Part shown: piece by piece, positions 24,853-32,683 of the stretch
How the letters are laid out: each line of letters starts with the position of its first letter
How positions within the stretch are numbered: position 1 is the stretch's first letter
NCBI GenBank assembly: GCA_046704245.1
Contig: JBJKSD010000008.1
Span: 1-33,648, forward strand
DNA length: 33,648 nt
Direction: 5' to 3'
From: UBA660 sp046704245
GTDB lineage: Bacteria > Bacillota_I > Bacilli_A > RF39 > UBA660
The notes under the pieces: model-generated
Databases searched by the model: none
Seen by the model: only the letters and a program-made list of their open reading frames with translations
Told to the model about the DNA's origin: nothing
Translations under genes and position numbers: made by a program

Positions 24853-25476
24853 TTAGACAAGCACCCCCTCAACTACCTTAACAGCATCTTCCGTAATAAC
24901 TAAATAATCAGCATTAACTATTTCTAATACATTTATGTTATTAGGTTCAATTACTCTAACTAATTCCATATTACGGGTTGCTAATTTAGTGTTATCTTCT
25001 ATTTCATCAGTAATAAATAATACTTTATTATTAACTTTTAAATTATTCATTACAGCAATTATTTCTTTAGTTTTTGGTGTTTCTAATTTTAAATTATCTA
25101 ACACCATAACCCTTTTATCTTTAAATTTATATGTTAAAGCACTCTTCATTGCTAAACGACGTTCTTTACGATTCATCTTCTTACCATAATCACGTGGTTT
25201 AGGAGCAAATGCTATGCCTCCTCCAACCCATTGTACGGCACGAATACTACCTTGTCTTGAACGCCCTGATCCTTTTTGTGGTCTTGGTTTTCTACCTCCA
25301 CCACTAACTTCAGCACGGGTTTTAGCACTTTGAGTTCCTTGTCTTAAACTTGCTCTTGCTAAATTAATAGCGTCGTATAAGACAACATCATTTGGTTCTA
25401 TATTCCAACATTCATCATTTAAATTAATGTCTTTAAGCTTTTCGCCCTTTATATTTAAAAGACTTGTTTTAGCCAT
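24853..25476 (-). CDS. rplD: 50S ribosomal protein L4
   Basis: 207 residues from the ATG 7 bases after AAAGGAGG, giving MAKTSLLNIKGEK; an upstream ATG at 25497 would add seven residues and is rejected. The tunnel loop has GGGRKPRPQKGSGRSRQGSI, and FAPKPRDYGKKMNRKERRLAM follows. In Escherichia coli L4 represses its own operon. Whether it binds the leader here is unknown. It is 40 bases after rplC. Confidence 0.97.
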   Translation of the reverse strand: MAKTSLLNIKGEKLKDINLNDECWNIEPNDVVLYDAINLARASLRQGTQSAKTRAEVSGGGRKPRPQKGSGRSRQGSIRAVQWVGGGIAFAPKPRDYGKKMNRKERRLAMKSALTYKFKDKRVMVLDNLKLETPKTKEIIAVMNNLKVNNKVLFITDEIEDNTKLATRNMELVRVIEPNNINVLEIVNADYLVITEDAVKVVEGVLV

Positions 25477-25516
25477 CTTAATTCCTCCTTTCATCACAAT
25501 AATACTTTATCAAGTT

Positions 25517-26437
25517 TTATTCTTTAGTATCTTCTTGTGATGATTGTTCTTCTTCGACAGTTTCTTCTTTAGTTTCTTCTTTAGTTTCTTCTACTTGTTG
25601 TTCTTCTTCAGTAGTTTCTACTTTAACTTCTTCTTCAACCGGTTGCTCTTCTTCAATAGTTTCTGCTTCAACAGCTGGTTCTTCTACATTTTCACCTTCA
25701 ACAACTTCTTCAGTTGTTTCTTCTGGTGTAGCAGTTTCTTCAGCAGTAGTTTCTTCTACTATTGGTTCTTCTTCGATATAAGAAATTAATTCTTGAATCT
25801 TACCTTTTTTATCTCCCTTTTTAACAGCAGATCTTATTATTACTAATGATTTCTTAGGACCTGGAACATTACCTTTAATTAAGATAATATTATTTTCTAA
25901 ATCAACAGCCACTACTTCTAAATTTTGAACAGTAACTGTATCATATCCCATATGCCCAGGCATTTTATGACCTATTTGAACACGTTTTTCTCTTCTAGTA
26001 CCTAATGAACCAGTTGCTCTATGATGATGTGATCCATGTCCCATTGGTCCTCTAGTAAAGCCATAGCGTTTAACAACACCTTGGAATCCTTTACCTTTAG
26101 AAATACCGGAAACATCAACCATATCTCCTTGTTCAAATATATCTACTTTAATTTCTTGACCTAATTTATAATCATCAATCTTTATACCCCTAATTTCTTT
26201 TAAGAAGCGCTTAGGTGTTGTATTCGCTTTTTTAATATGACCCATTGCTGGTCTATTACTTAATTTTTCTCTTTTAGTTGAAAAACCTAATTGAATAGCT
26301 TCATAGCCATCATTTTCTTTAGTCTTTATTTGGGTAATAACATTAGGTTCGACTTCAATAACAGTAACTGGTACTAAAACACCAGTTTTAGTAAATACTT
26401 GAGTCATTCCAACTTTACGACCTAAGATTCCTTTCAT
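25517..26437 (-). CDS. rplC: 50S ribosomal protein L3 with a long glutamate-rich C-terminal tail
   Basis: 306 residues against about 210 for the family. Residues 1-220 are a normal L3: MKGILGRKVGMTQVF, VSGISKGKGFQGVVKRYGF with GPMGHGSHHHRATGSLG, and MPGHMGYDTVTVQNLEV. Residues 221-306 are an added low-complexity tail with about 38 glutamates, one aspartate and only four lysines, rich also in Thr and Val. L3 lies near the peptidyl-transferase centre, and such an acidic tail is very unusual for a basic ribosomal protein. There is no frameshift: the tail continues in frame to a TAA stop. It is the second gene of the operon, 23 bases after rpsJ. Confidence 0.97.
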   Translation of the reverse strand: MKGILGRKVGMTQVFTKTGVLVPVTVIEVEPNVITQIKTKENDGYEAIQLGFSTKREKLSNRPAMGHIKKANTTPKRFLKEIRGIKIDDYKLGQEIKVDIFEQGDMVDVSGISKGKGFQGVVKRYGFTRGPMGHGSHHHRATGSLGTRREKRVQIGHKMPGHMGYDTVTVQNLEVVAVDLENNIILIKGNVPGPKKSLVIIRSAVKKGDKKGKIQELISYIEEEPIVEETTAEETATPEETTEEVVEGENVEEPAVEAETIEEEQPVEEEVKVETTEEEQQVEETKEETKEETVEEEQSSQEDTKE

Positions 26438-26460
26438 ATTACTTCCTCCTATAAATGTTT

Positions 26461-26769
26461 TTATAATTTAATTTCAATATCAACGCCACTTGGTAAATCT
26501 AAATGAGTTAATGCCTCAATTGTTTCTTTACCAGGATTTTTAATATCAATTAATCGCTTATGTGTACGCATTTCAAATTGTTCACGAGAATCTTTATATT
26601 TATGAACAGCTCTTAAAATAGTATACTTCTGAATTTCAGTAGGAAGTGGTACTGGACCACTAACTATGCCTCCAGATCTCTTTACTGTTTCAATAATTTT
26701 AGCTGCCGCTTGATCTAAGATTCTATGATCATATGCTTTAAGTTTAATACGCACTTTTTCTTTTGACAT
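26461..26769 (-). CDS. rpsJ: 30S ribosomal protein S10
   Basis: 102 residues from the ATG at 26767-26769, the exact family length. GGGGAGGA lies 5 bases upstream, and the upstream ATG at 26805 would add 12 non-homologous residues. RIKLKAYDHRILDQAAAKI, SGPVPLPTEIQKYTILRAVHKYKDS and QFEMRTHKRLIDI are diagnostic. S10 also acts with NusB in antitermination. First gene of the S10-spc-alpha block, behind a structured leader. Confidence 0.98.
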   Translation of the reverse strand: MSKEKVRIKLKAYDHRILDQAAAKIIETVKRSGGIVSGPVPLPTEIQKYTILRAVHKYKDSREQFEMRTHKRLIDIKNPGKETIEALTHLDLPSGVDIEIKL

Positions 26770-26774
26770 ATTAA

Positions 26775-26888
26775 TCCTCCCCTCGCCTATATCTAGTATA
26801 GACATGCTCCGTACAAATTCCCCGACTTACTCCACCAACTCAACCGGGTGTGTCAGCAATCTCGCACATCTAAGCAGTCGTACGCATT
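26775..26888 (-). promoter_or_regulatory. Structured rpsJ (S10 operon) leader RNA
   Basis: About 115 bases of transcribed leader that are more GC-rich than other intergenic DNA here. An outer stem ATGCGTAC/GTAC-gga-GCAT (26880-26887 with 26804-26814) closes it. An inner stem CCCGGTT/AGTCGGG (26842-26848 with 26821-26827) with two G-U pairs has a 14-base loop. The stretch GCGAGATTGCTGACACACCC between them looks like the segment conserved upstream of rpsJ in Firmicutes. Autoregulation (for instance by L4) is inferred from the known B. subtilis case. Confidence 0.6.
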
Positions 26889-26890
26889 CA

Positions 26891-26920
26891 ATTATACCAA
26901 ATACATTATATGAAATGCAA
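26891..26920 (-). promoter_or_regulatory. Sigma-A promoter of the S10-spc-alpha operon
   Basis: Minus-strand TTGCAT (26915-26920), an 18-base spacer, then an extended -10, TGG-TATAAT (TATAAT at 26891-26896). Transcription should begin near 26885-26888, exactly at the outer leader stem. Confidence 0.85.
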
Positions 26921-27002
26921 GATAAAAATTGCATTTTTACGATATTTTTATTAATTTATACCAATATTATAAAGATTTCGGTCGTATTATATGCTATTTA
27001 TT

Positions 27003-27034
27003 AAAAAATATAAGTATTACTACTTATATTTTTT
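27003..27034 (-). terminator. Terminator after gpmI
   Basis: Fourteen-base-pair stem, AAAAAATATAAGTA with TACTTATATTTTTT, loop TTAC. The gpmI stop codon lies in it. The T run exists on both strands, so it could also stop transcription from the plus strand. Confidence 0.75.
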
Positions 27035-28526
27035 TATCTATTATTATATTACCAGTCATTTCTTCTGGAATATCTTCGCCCATAATATTTAAGATGCTAG
27101 GTGCTATATCACCAAGTTTACCATCTTTAACTTGATAATTATTATTACCGATAATAATTGGTACTCTATTTAAAGTGTGAGATGTAATAGGATTATTATT
27201 ATCATCTAACATATATTCAGCATTACCATGATCAGCTGTTATTATCAATAAACCACCAATATCGTTAACACCTTTATATAATCGCCCCAAACATTCATCA
27301 ATAGCTTCTATGCCTTTAATAGTAGCTTGCATATTGCCAGTATGCCCTACCATATCAGCATTTGCATAATTTAAAATAATAACATCATATTTATCTAGCT
27401 GTTTTAATAATTCATTCGTTATTTCATATACACTCATCTCTGGTTTTAAGTCATATGTTTTTACTTTAGGAGAATGAATTAAGATCTTATAGCAATCTTT
27501 TAATTGTTTATCTTCTAATCCATCAAAGAAATATGTAACATGAGCATACTTCTCCGTTTCAGCTATTCTTAATTGTTTATATCCTAAATTAGATATATAT
27601 TCACCAAAAGTATTAGTTAATTTTATTGCATCAAAAGCTGCTGGTAAATCTAATTTAGCTGATGGCATTATCAATACTATCTTAATATTAGATAACTTCT
27701 TTGTTTCAAAGATATTAAAATCAGTTTCGGTAATCGTTTTAAGTAATTGAACAGCTCTATCACTTCTAAAATTAGCATATATAATGCCATCATTATTATC
27801 AATTATACCATTTTTATCAATAATACTAGGTATAACAAATTCATCATAGATATTATGTTCATAACTATGAGTTATAACATCTTCAGCATTATTTTCTTCA
27901 TTACCAATGCCATTCACCATAACATCGTATACTTTTTTAGTACGATCCCAATTATTATCACGATCCATGGCATAAAATCGACCAGATACGGTAGCTATTG
28001 AACCAATACCTACTTCTTTTAATTTATTCTCAATCATCTTAATAAATTCCATACCATTATTAGGTAAGGTATCACGTCCATCTAAGAAAATATGAAGATA
28101 AAGATTATTGATATTTTGTTCTTTTGCCATATCTATTAACGCTAGAATATGATTAATATGTGAGTGTACTCCACCATCACTACATAATCCAACAATATGT
28201 AATTTAGTATTATTTTCTTTAACATGATTCATAACTTTTAATATTTGTTCATTCTTAAAGAAACTTTTATCTCCAATACTATTATTAATTATTGTTAATG
28301 GTTGTAGAACAATACGTCCTGCTCCAATATTCGAGTGCCCCACTTCACTATTACCCATTTGACCTTGAGGCAATCCAACATCTTCACCACTAGCTCTTAA
28401 TAATGAATGGGGATAGTTTTGCCATAAATAATCAAAATTAGGTTTATGAGCTTGTTTAATAGCATTACCATGTTCTGCTTCGCGCATACCAAAACCATCT
28501 AGAATAGTAAGTACAATTGGTTTCAT
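27024..28526 (-). CDS. gpmI: 2,3-bisphosphoglycerate-independent phosphoglycerate mutase
   Basis: 500 residues, close to the family length of 510. The alkaline-phosphatase fold carries VLTILDGFGMRE with metal-ligand Asp, the catalytic Ser in GNSEVGHSNIGAG near residue 60, LDGRDTLPNNG, ANFRSDRAVQL and ADHGNAEYM near the end. It converts 3- to 2-phosphoglycerate in glycolysis, needing Mn2+ and no cofactor. In Bacillus the Mn and pH dependence links it to spore dormancy. A single-gene unit between spo0A and the S10 operon, not in the usual gapA-pgk-tpiA-gpmI cluster. Confidence 0.97.
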   Translation of the reverse strand: MKPIVLTILDGFGMREAEHGNAIKQAHKPNFDYLWQNYPHSLLRASGEDVGLPQGQMGNSEVGHSNIGAGRIVLQPLTIINNSIGDKSFFKNEQILKVMNHVKENNTKLHIVGLCSDGGVHSHINHILALIDMAKEQNINNLYLHIFLDGRDTLPNNGMEFIKMIENKLKEVGIGSIATVSGRFYAMDRDNNWDRTKKVYDVMVNGIGNEENNAEDVITHSYEHNIYDEFVIPSIIDKNGIIDNNDGIIYANFRSDRAVQLLKTITETDFNIFETKKLSNIKIVLIMPSAKLDLPAAFDAIKLTNTFGEYISNLGYKQLRIAETEKYAHVTYFFDGLEDKQLKDCYKILIHSPKVKTYDLKPEMSVYEITNELLKQLDKYDVIILNYANADMVGHTGNMQATIKGIEAIDECLGRLYKGVNDIGGLLIITADHGNAEYMLDDNNNPITSHTLNRVPIIIGNNNYQVKDGKLGDIAPSILNIMGEDIPEEMTGNIIIDKKI

Positions 28527-28549
28527 CTTCCACTTCCTCTTCTATTATT

Positions 28550-28558
28550 ATTTTAACA
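28550..28558 (-). promoter_or_regulatory. Possible extended -10 of gpmI
   Basis: Minus-strand TGTTAAAAT fits TG-n-TAAAAT, ahead of the GAAGTGGAAG ribosome binding site, and lies downstream of the spo0A terminator. Confidence 0.35.
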
Positions 28559-28569
28559 AAACCCCCAAT

Positions 28570-28597
28570 AAAAAACTACTATTGTTTTAATAGTAGT
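28570..28597 (-). terminator. Terminator after spo0A
   Basis: ACTACTATT/AATAGTAGT nine-base-pair stem (28575-28583 with 28589-28597), five-base loop, followed on the minus strand by a T run (28570-28574). Confidence 0.85.
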
Positions 28598-28603
28598 GTA
28601 AAA

Positions 28604-29377
28604 CTATTTTACTTCAAGCTTATGAAATTCTAGGCGTAGTTTATCAGCTACTGTAACTATAAACTCTGAATTAGTTGGTTTAGCTTTATCAATATCGACA
28701 CTATGGCCAAAGATGTCTTCCATTAGTTGCCAATTACCTCTATTCCAACTAACCTCAATAGCATGTCTAATAGCTCTTTCAACTCTTGAAACAGTAGTAT
28801 CAAATTTAGTAGCAATTTCTGGATATAATTCTTTAGTAATACCGCCAATTAATTCTGGCCTACTATATAGAATCATAATTCCTTCTCTAATATATTGATA
28901 TCCTTTAATATGTGATGGTATACCCAATTCATGAAGAATCTTAGTAATCGATATCTGCAAATTATTATGATATAAATCAATTGTTTTGCCTTTATTCTTA
29001 GTAACGTTACAGACATCTAGGATTCTTTTTTCTAAATCAGATAATTCAAAAGGTTTTAAAATAAAATAATTAATACCATACTCAGATACTTTTCTAATAA
29101 TATCTTGAGCATTATATGATGTTACTACTATAACATTCTTACTTATGCCATTCTTATTCATTTCATCGAGAACATATACTCCATCTTTTCTAGGCATAAT
29201 AAGATCTAGTAAGACAACATCATATTCATTAACCTTATCCTTTATTAATTTAAACCCTTCTTCGCCATCATAAGCCTCTAATACTATTTCGATTACTGCG
29301 TGACTACTAAAATACTCTTTCACCATGTTGACTAAATTAACATTATCATCAATCATGATTACTTTTATTTTTTCCAT
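28604..29377 (-). CDS. spo0A: Sporulation master regulator Spo0A
   Basis: 257 residues. The receiver domain has the acidic pair in MIDDNVNLV, the phosphorylated Asp at about 58 in VVLLDLIMPRKDG, VVTSYNA and the Lys at about 108 in FILKPFE. After a short linker comes the Spo0A-type DNA-binding domain (about 135-257), with LHELGIPSHIKGYQYIREGI, VSRVERAIRHAIEVSWNRGN and KPTNSEFIVTVADKLRL. These are the known recognition elements for the 0A box. It triggers entry into sporulation when phosphorylated. The sensor kinases are not in this window. It is a single-gene unit with a terminator on its 3' side. Confidence 0.97.
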   Translation of the reverse strand: MEKIKVIMIDDNVNLVNMVKEYFSSHAVIEIVLEAYDGEEGFKLIKDKVNEYDVVLLDLIMPRKDGVYVLDEMNKNGISKNVIVVTSYNAQDIIRKVSEYGINYFILKPFELSDLEKRILDVCNVTKNKGKTIDLYHNNLQISITKILHELGIPSHIKGYQYIREGIMILYSRPELIGGITKELYPEIATKFDTTVSRVERAIRHAIEVSWNRGNWQLMEDIFGHSVDIDKAKPTNSEFIVTVADKLRLEFHKLEVK

Positions 29378-29408
29378 TGTGAGCCCCTTTCTATTTACTA
29401 CCCACGCA

Positions 29409-29422
29409 AGTATAATTATACT
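29409..29422. promoter_or_regulatory. Perfect 14-bp palindrome over the probable spo0A -10 box
   Basis: AGTATAATTATACT is self-complementary and contains TATAAT on the minus strand (29415-29420), the likely -10 of spo0A, about 38 bases before its start. The hexamer 17 bases upstream, TAGAAA, is a poor -35. It may simply be promoter sequence, or a dimeric repressor site. Confidence 0.4.
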
Positions 29423-29483
29423 ATATTAGTCATTTTTTTTCTAATACTTTTTTTAACTAACTTTGTCACAATATTAATAAAAA

Positions 29484-29490
29484 GGTCGAA
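29484..29490 (+). promoter_or_regulatory. 0A-box-like heptamer upstream of spo0A
   Basis: GGTCGAA differs in one base from the Spo0A box TGTCGAA and lies about 105 bases before the spo0A start. Spo0A controls its own gene in Bacillus. A single seven-base match can easily be chance. Confidence 0.25.
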
Positions 29491-29498
29491 TTATCATC

Positions 29499-29525
29499 CA
29501 AAAAGGAATCTAATCTAGATTCCTT
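29499..29525 (-). terminator. Terminator of the surface-export locus
   Basis: Ten-base-pair stem AAGGAATCTA/TAGATTCCTT (29503-29512 with 29516-29525), three-base loop. On the minus strand it is followed by five T. It includes the stop codon of the gene ending at 29510. Confidence 0.85.
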
Positions 29526-30577
29526 GGGCTTAATATGTATCGATATTTCATTTTATCATTAACTACTATAAACCATGTCTCATGAATACCATCGCGATGT
29601 CGTATCCAACATAAGATTGGCGCATTAATTTCATCAACTAAGTCAATTAACTCATTAAAACTACCAATATTGACATAATCATCCTCTTTAACATGAATAA
29701 AGTTTTTAATCATAACAATACGATTGCCAAACTCATTGATAATACTTTCAAACTTTAAACGGTATTTTGATTTTATACCCTCAATTAAGAATTTCTTAAT
29801 AAATATTGCACCTGCTAATAATACTAAGACAATACCAGAAACATTATATATCATGTATAAATTTGAGGCATCATCGATAGTTTTATTAGGAATATTTTGA
29901 CCACCCGTTAGTTTAGCAATACCGTTTATTTTAAATACAGTAGCATCTAAAGGAATGTTTAAATACATAACATCATTATTAGCAAAATTCTTATTATTAA
30001 CAGTACCTTTAACATTAATATTTATTTGAATAGTTAATGATGGATCTATAGCCACACCATAAGCATCTCTAAATTTTTTAACCTCTTCATTATAACCAGT
30101 CAAATCTACTTTTAATTGTTTATCAATGGTAAATTCTTTATCAAAACTAGTAGCTTTAGTTATACTACCCAAATTATATTCTTTAACCCATAGATCTATC
30201 ATCTTACTACCAAAGTTGCTATTATTATATTGACTCTTCATTATGCCTTTTAAATTATAAGTATAAGTTAAAGTAGCATCTCTATCTCCTTTAAACTTAT
30301 AATCAATATCAATTAATATATAGTCAACCATTTTAGCTATATAAGCATCTTTATCTTTTAGGTACGCATCTTTAATAAAATCATTATCTTTAAGATATAC
30401 TTTATAATCCATTAATCCATTACGATTATAGTTATATAAAATATCATCAGTAGTTAATTCTTTAGGTTGTAATAATGGTAAAATATTTAACCCAAAGATA
30501 ACTAATAACTCAAAAAATAAAAATAAGACACAGACCGAGAAAAAATATCTTAGATACTTCTTACTAACTTCTTTCAT
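29510..30577 (-). CDS. DUF5305-like membrane protein
   Basis: 355 residues. A membrane span at about 9-31, an external domain of about 200 residues (beta-rich, rich in Asn and Lys, with LTYTYNLKGIMK and GTVNNKNF), a second span at about 245-265, then a cytoplasmic part of about 90 residues ending WIRHRDGIHETWFIVVNDK. This TM-outside-TM-inside plan, and its position directly after a SipW-type signal peptidase, match DUF5305 proteins of archaea and Firmicutes, whose function is unknown. It is the last gene of the locus, with AAGGAGG ahead of its start and a 17-base gap from the peptidase gene. A role in processing or anchoring the exported proteins is inference. Confidence 0.6.
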   Translation of the reverse strand: MKEVSKKYLRYFFSVCVLFLFFELLVIFGLNILPLLQPKELTTDDILYNYNRNGLMDYKVYLKDNDFIKDAYLKDKDAYIAKMVDYILIDIDYKFKGDRDATLTYTYNLKGIMKSQYNNSNFGSKMIDLWVKEYNLGSITKATSFDKEFTIDKQLKVDLTGYNEEVKKFRDAYGVAIDPSLTIQININVKGTVNNKNFANNDVMYLNIPLDATVFKINGIAKLTGGQNIPNKTIDDASNLYMIYNVSGIVLVLLAGAIFIKKFLIEGIKSKYRLKFESIINEFGNRIVMIKNFIHVKEDDYVNIGSFNELIDLVDEINAPILCWIRHRDGIHETWFIVVNDKMKYRYILSPRNLD

Positions 30578-30594
30578 ACTACTCCTCCTTATAC

Positions 30595-31764
30595 TTATAC
30601 AGGCTGTTTACCTATTCTATGAAATATTTTATTAAACAAGTAAGATGGATAACCTAATTTAGGTATAACAGCTACCACTTTCCCAACTACTTGTCTTTCA
30701 TTTACTGGTTTAGGGTCTTTGGAACGATTATTATCACCTTTAGTAATATAGTTTATTTCACCATTATTATTTGTTTTCTCAACTATACGGTGAATAACTG
30801 ATTTCTTATCAATAATATAATGTACAATATCTCCCTCTTTAAGATTACTTGCTGTTCCTCGTTTAGCAACAATTATATCTCCTACTTTAACATTAGGGTT
30901 CATACTATTAGAGATTATAGTTGTAGGAACATATGGCGTATAACCAGTCATAAATAATACAGCCATTACTACTATAATAAAATTAATAATTACAGTCTTC
31001 ATATTAATAGTGCGCGATAATCTAACTGAAATATTATATTTTTCTTTAACAATACGATATCTAATATTAATATAGGTTAAGAAATGAATTAATGAGTATA
31101 AGATAGCTACTATAAACCAGTCAAGTATAGGCAGGATTGGAGTTAACCACATAACCCCATTCATAATTAATCGATACATTACATTAGGCATAAATCCGCC
31201 TTCTAAAGCAGTATTAATTAATAGAATATTTTCTAATAACTTAGGTATTAAAATAACCGTTACTAATTTGAAGATCATAGCATTACTTTCAAAATAAGTA
31301 TTAAGGCTTAATATATTAACTTCTACCATCATAAAAGTTATTACCATCAATATTGATATATAAATTCTTTCACTCTTTTGAACACTATTAATAGTTAAAA
31401 ACCTAATATATTCCATCATTATAATAATTGAACCAAGACTTATAAAATTTAATAAAATACCATTTAAAGAATTATTATAAGGATTATTACCATAGCCAGT
31501 TATTAAACCTAATAAATAGTAGATAATAACAAAAATAAGAGCTGAAATAACTAACCAAGACGATACTAATCCTCGATATCTAAAACGTTTAGGTACATGA
31601 TTAGATAAAGTGGTATATGCAACAATACATAATAAGAACCAAGTAACTGGATTAATTATATATGTATAGATATGCTCAAACTGTTCTTGTAATAGAAAAG
31701 AACTACATAATTTAAAAATAATTAATATAAGTAATATTACATAACCATAATGTCTTGTTTTCAT
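30595..31764 (-). CDS. SipW/ER-type signal peptidase I with a multi-span N-terminal domain
   Basis: 389 residues. About seven hydrophobic spans occupy residues 1-235, before a further span at about 252-272 that leads into the protease. The catalytic domain has the Ser in IISNSMNPNVKVGDI (about 290), then a His in SVIHRIVE where classical enzymes have Lys, and ITKGDNNRSKDPKPV with the conserved Asp. Ser-His is typical of the archaeal/ER/SipW kind, whose known substrates are TasA/CalY-like surface proteins. The large N-terminal membrane part is far longer than in Bacillus SipW (about 190 residues) and I do not recognise it as a known domain. It is 10 bases after the cysteine-rich substrate gene. 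Confidence 0.85.
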   Translation of the reverse strand: MKTRHYGYVILLILIIFKLCSSFLLQEQFEHIYTYIINPVTWFLLCIVAYTTLSNHVPKRFRYRGLVSSWLVISALIFVIIYYLLGLITGYGNNPYNNSLNGILLNFISLGSIIIMMEYIRFLTINSVQKSERIYISILMVITFMMVEVNILSLNTYFESNAMIFKLVTVILIPKLLENILLINTALEGGFMPNVMYRLIMNGVMWLTPILPILDWFIVAILYSLIHFLTYINIRYRIVKEKYNISVRLSRTINMKTVIINFIIVVMAVLFMTGYTPYVPTTIISNSMNPNVKVGDIIVAKRGTASNLKEGDIVHYIIDKKSVIHRIVEKTNNNGEINYITKGDNNRSKDPKPVNERQVVGKVVAVIPKLGYPSYLFNKIFHRIGKQPV

Positions 31765-31774
31765 AATTCACCAC

Positions 31775-32662
31775 CTATGGAATTAAAACAATATTAAAAT
31801 CATAATGTTGAGTTAAACTAGATACCACATATGAAAGTCTAATTGTTGACTGAATAGTACTTGAATAATGATATGGATCAGAAAAGAAATCAATACTACA
31901 ATTTATATTATAAGTGGGATAAACCGTTCCACCGACAATATCTGCTACCTTTATTATAGCATCATTATAATTATCTAATGAATCGCTCTCTAGGGTTGTT
32001 AACTTAGGTTTTTCATTTAAAGAAGGAATAGAAGGATTTAATTTTGAAGTTACTCTATAATAACTATCAATACCATCATTTTTAGGAGGAGGTAATTGCC
32101 CTGATGGCCATAAAATGCAACAATAATGTTCTGGGCAAGGTGGTGCCATAGTAAGTGAATCACATTGAGATATATGCTCAGCATCATATGGAACGCATTG
32201 GACTCCAGAAGGACATGTAAGAGCTCTCGTTTCACAGGTAAAAGCTGTTATATTTAAATTTGTAGTATTATCTTGTGAATATATTACTGCTGTACCACTA
32301 TCTAGAGATACAGAATAAGTATTATTTAAACCGAATTCGACTGTTGCTGTACTTTGATACTGATTTCGCTTAGTAGTTGGAGCATTTAAAGCATAGTAAG
32401 CTGATAATGATCCATCAACTAATTGCTCATTATTAAATAGAAAACCTAGCGGAACTGGATTAGTAAGGGTATAGTATGGACTATTTAAAACACGAGTATC
32501 AATTAGTAATAGATCACCTGAAATTGGTGAAATAGTATTAGCACTTCCACCTATATTAATTGTTTCACCAAAAAGACTATAACCAATGCCTGCAATCATA
32601 ATAAATACCACCATTATTAAAATATTACGCGAAGTGGTATTTAAAATTTTTCTTATTTTCAT
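31775..32662 (-). CDS. Exported protein with SipW-type signal peptide and cysteine-rich segment
   Basis: 295 residues. The N-terminus has a membrane stretch and IGYSLFGETINIGGSANT, matching the SipW-dependent signal seen in the neighbouring genes. The mature part has a segment (about residues 143-182) with seven cysteines, including a CC pair, and one more at about 255. Eight in all could give four disulfide bonds, which is unusual for a low-GC Gram-positive surface protein. The remainder is Ser/Thr/Asn/Tyr-rich, as in surface fibres. No known domain is recognised. It is followed by the signal peptidase gene after 10 bases, so it is a likely substrate. Confidence 0.7.
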   Translation of the reverse strand: MKIRKILNTTSRNILIMVVFIMIAGIGYSLFGETINIGGSANTISPISGDLLLIDTRVLNSPYYTLTNPVPLGFLFNNEQLVDGSLSAYYALNAPTTKRNQYQSTATVEFGLNNTYSVSLDSGTAVIYSQDNTTNLNITAFTCETRALTCPSGVQCVPYDAEHISQCDSLTMAPPCPEHYCCILWPSGQLPPPKNDGIDSYYRVTSKLNPSIPSLNEKPKLTTLESDSLDNYNDAIIKVADIVGGTVYPTYNINCSIDFFSDPYHYSSTIQSTIRLSYVVSSLTQHYDFNIVLIP

Positions 32663-32683
32663 TTAATCACCCGCACCTATATA

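Noticed and set aside
25544..25789. Phe/Ser-rich open frame opposite the L3 tail
   Set aside because: It is the mirror of the GAA-rich tail repeats; composition explains the lack of stops.
26914..26939. Hairpin AATGCAA/TTGCATT followed by T, terminator-like on the plus strand
   Set aside because: It overlaps the -35 box of the S10 promoter, no plus-strand gene precedes it, and the stem is AT-rich with a long loop.
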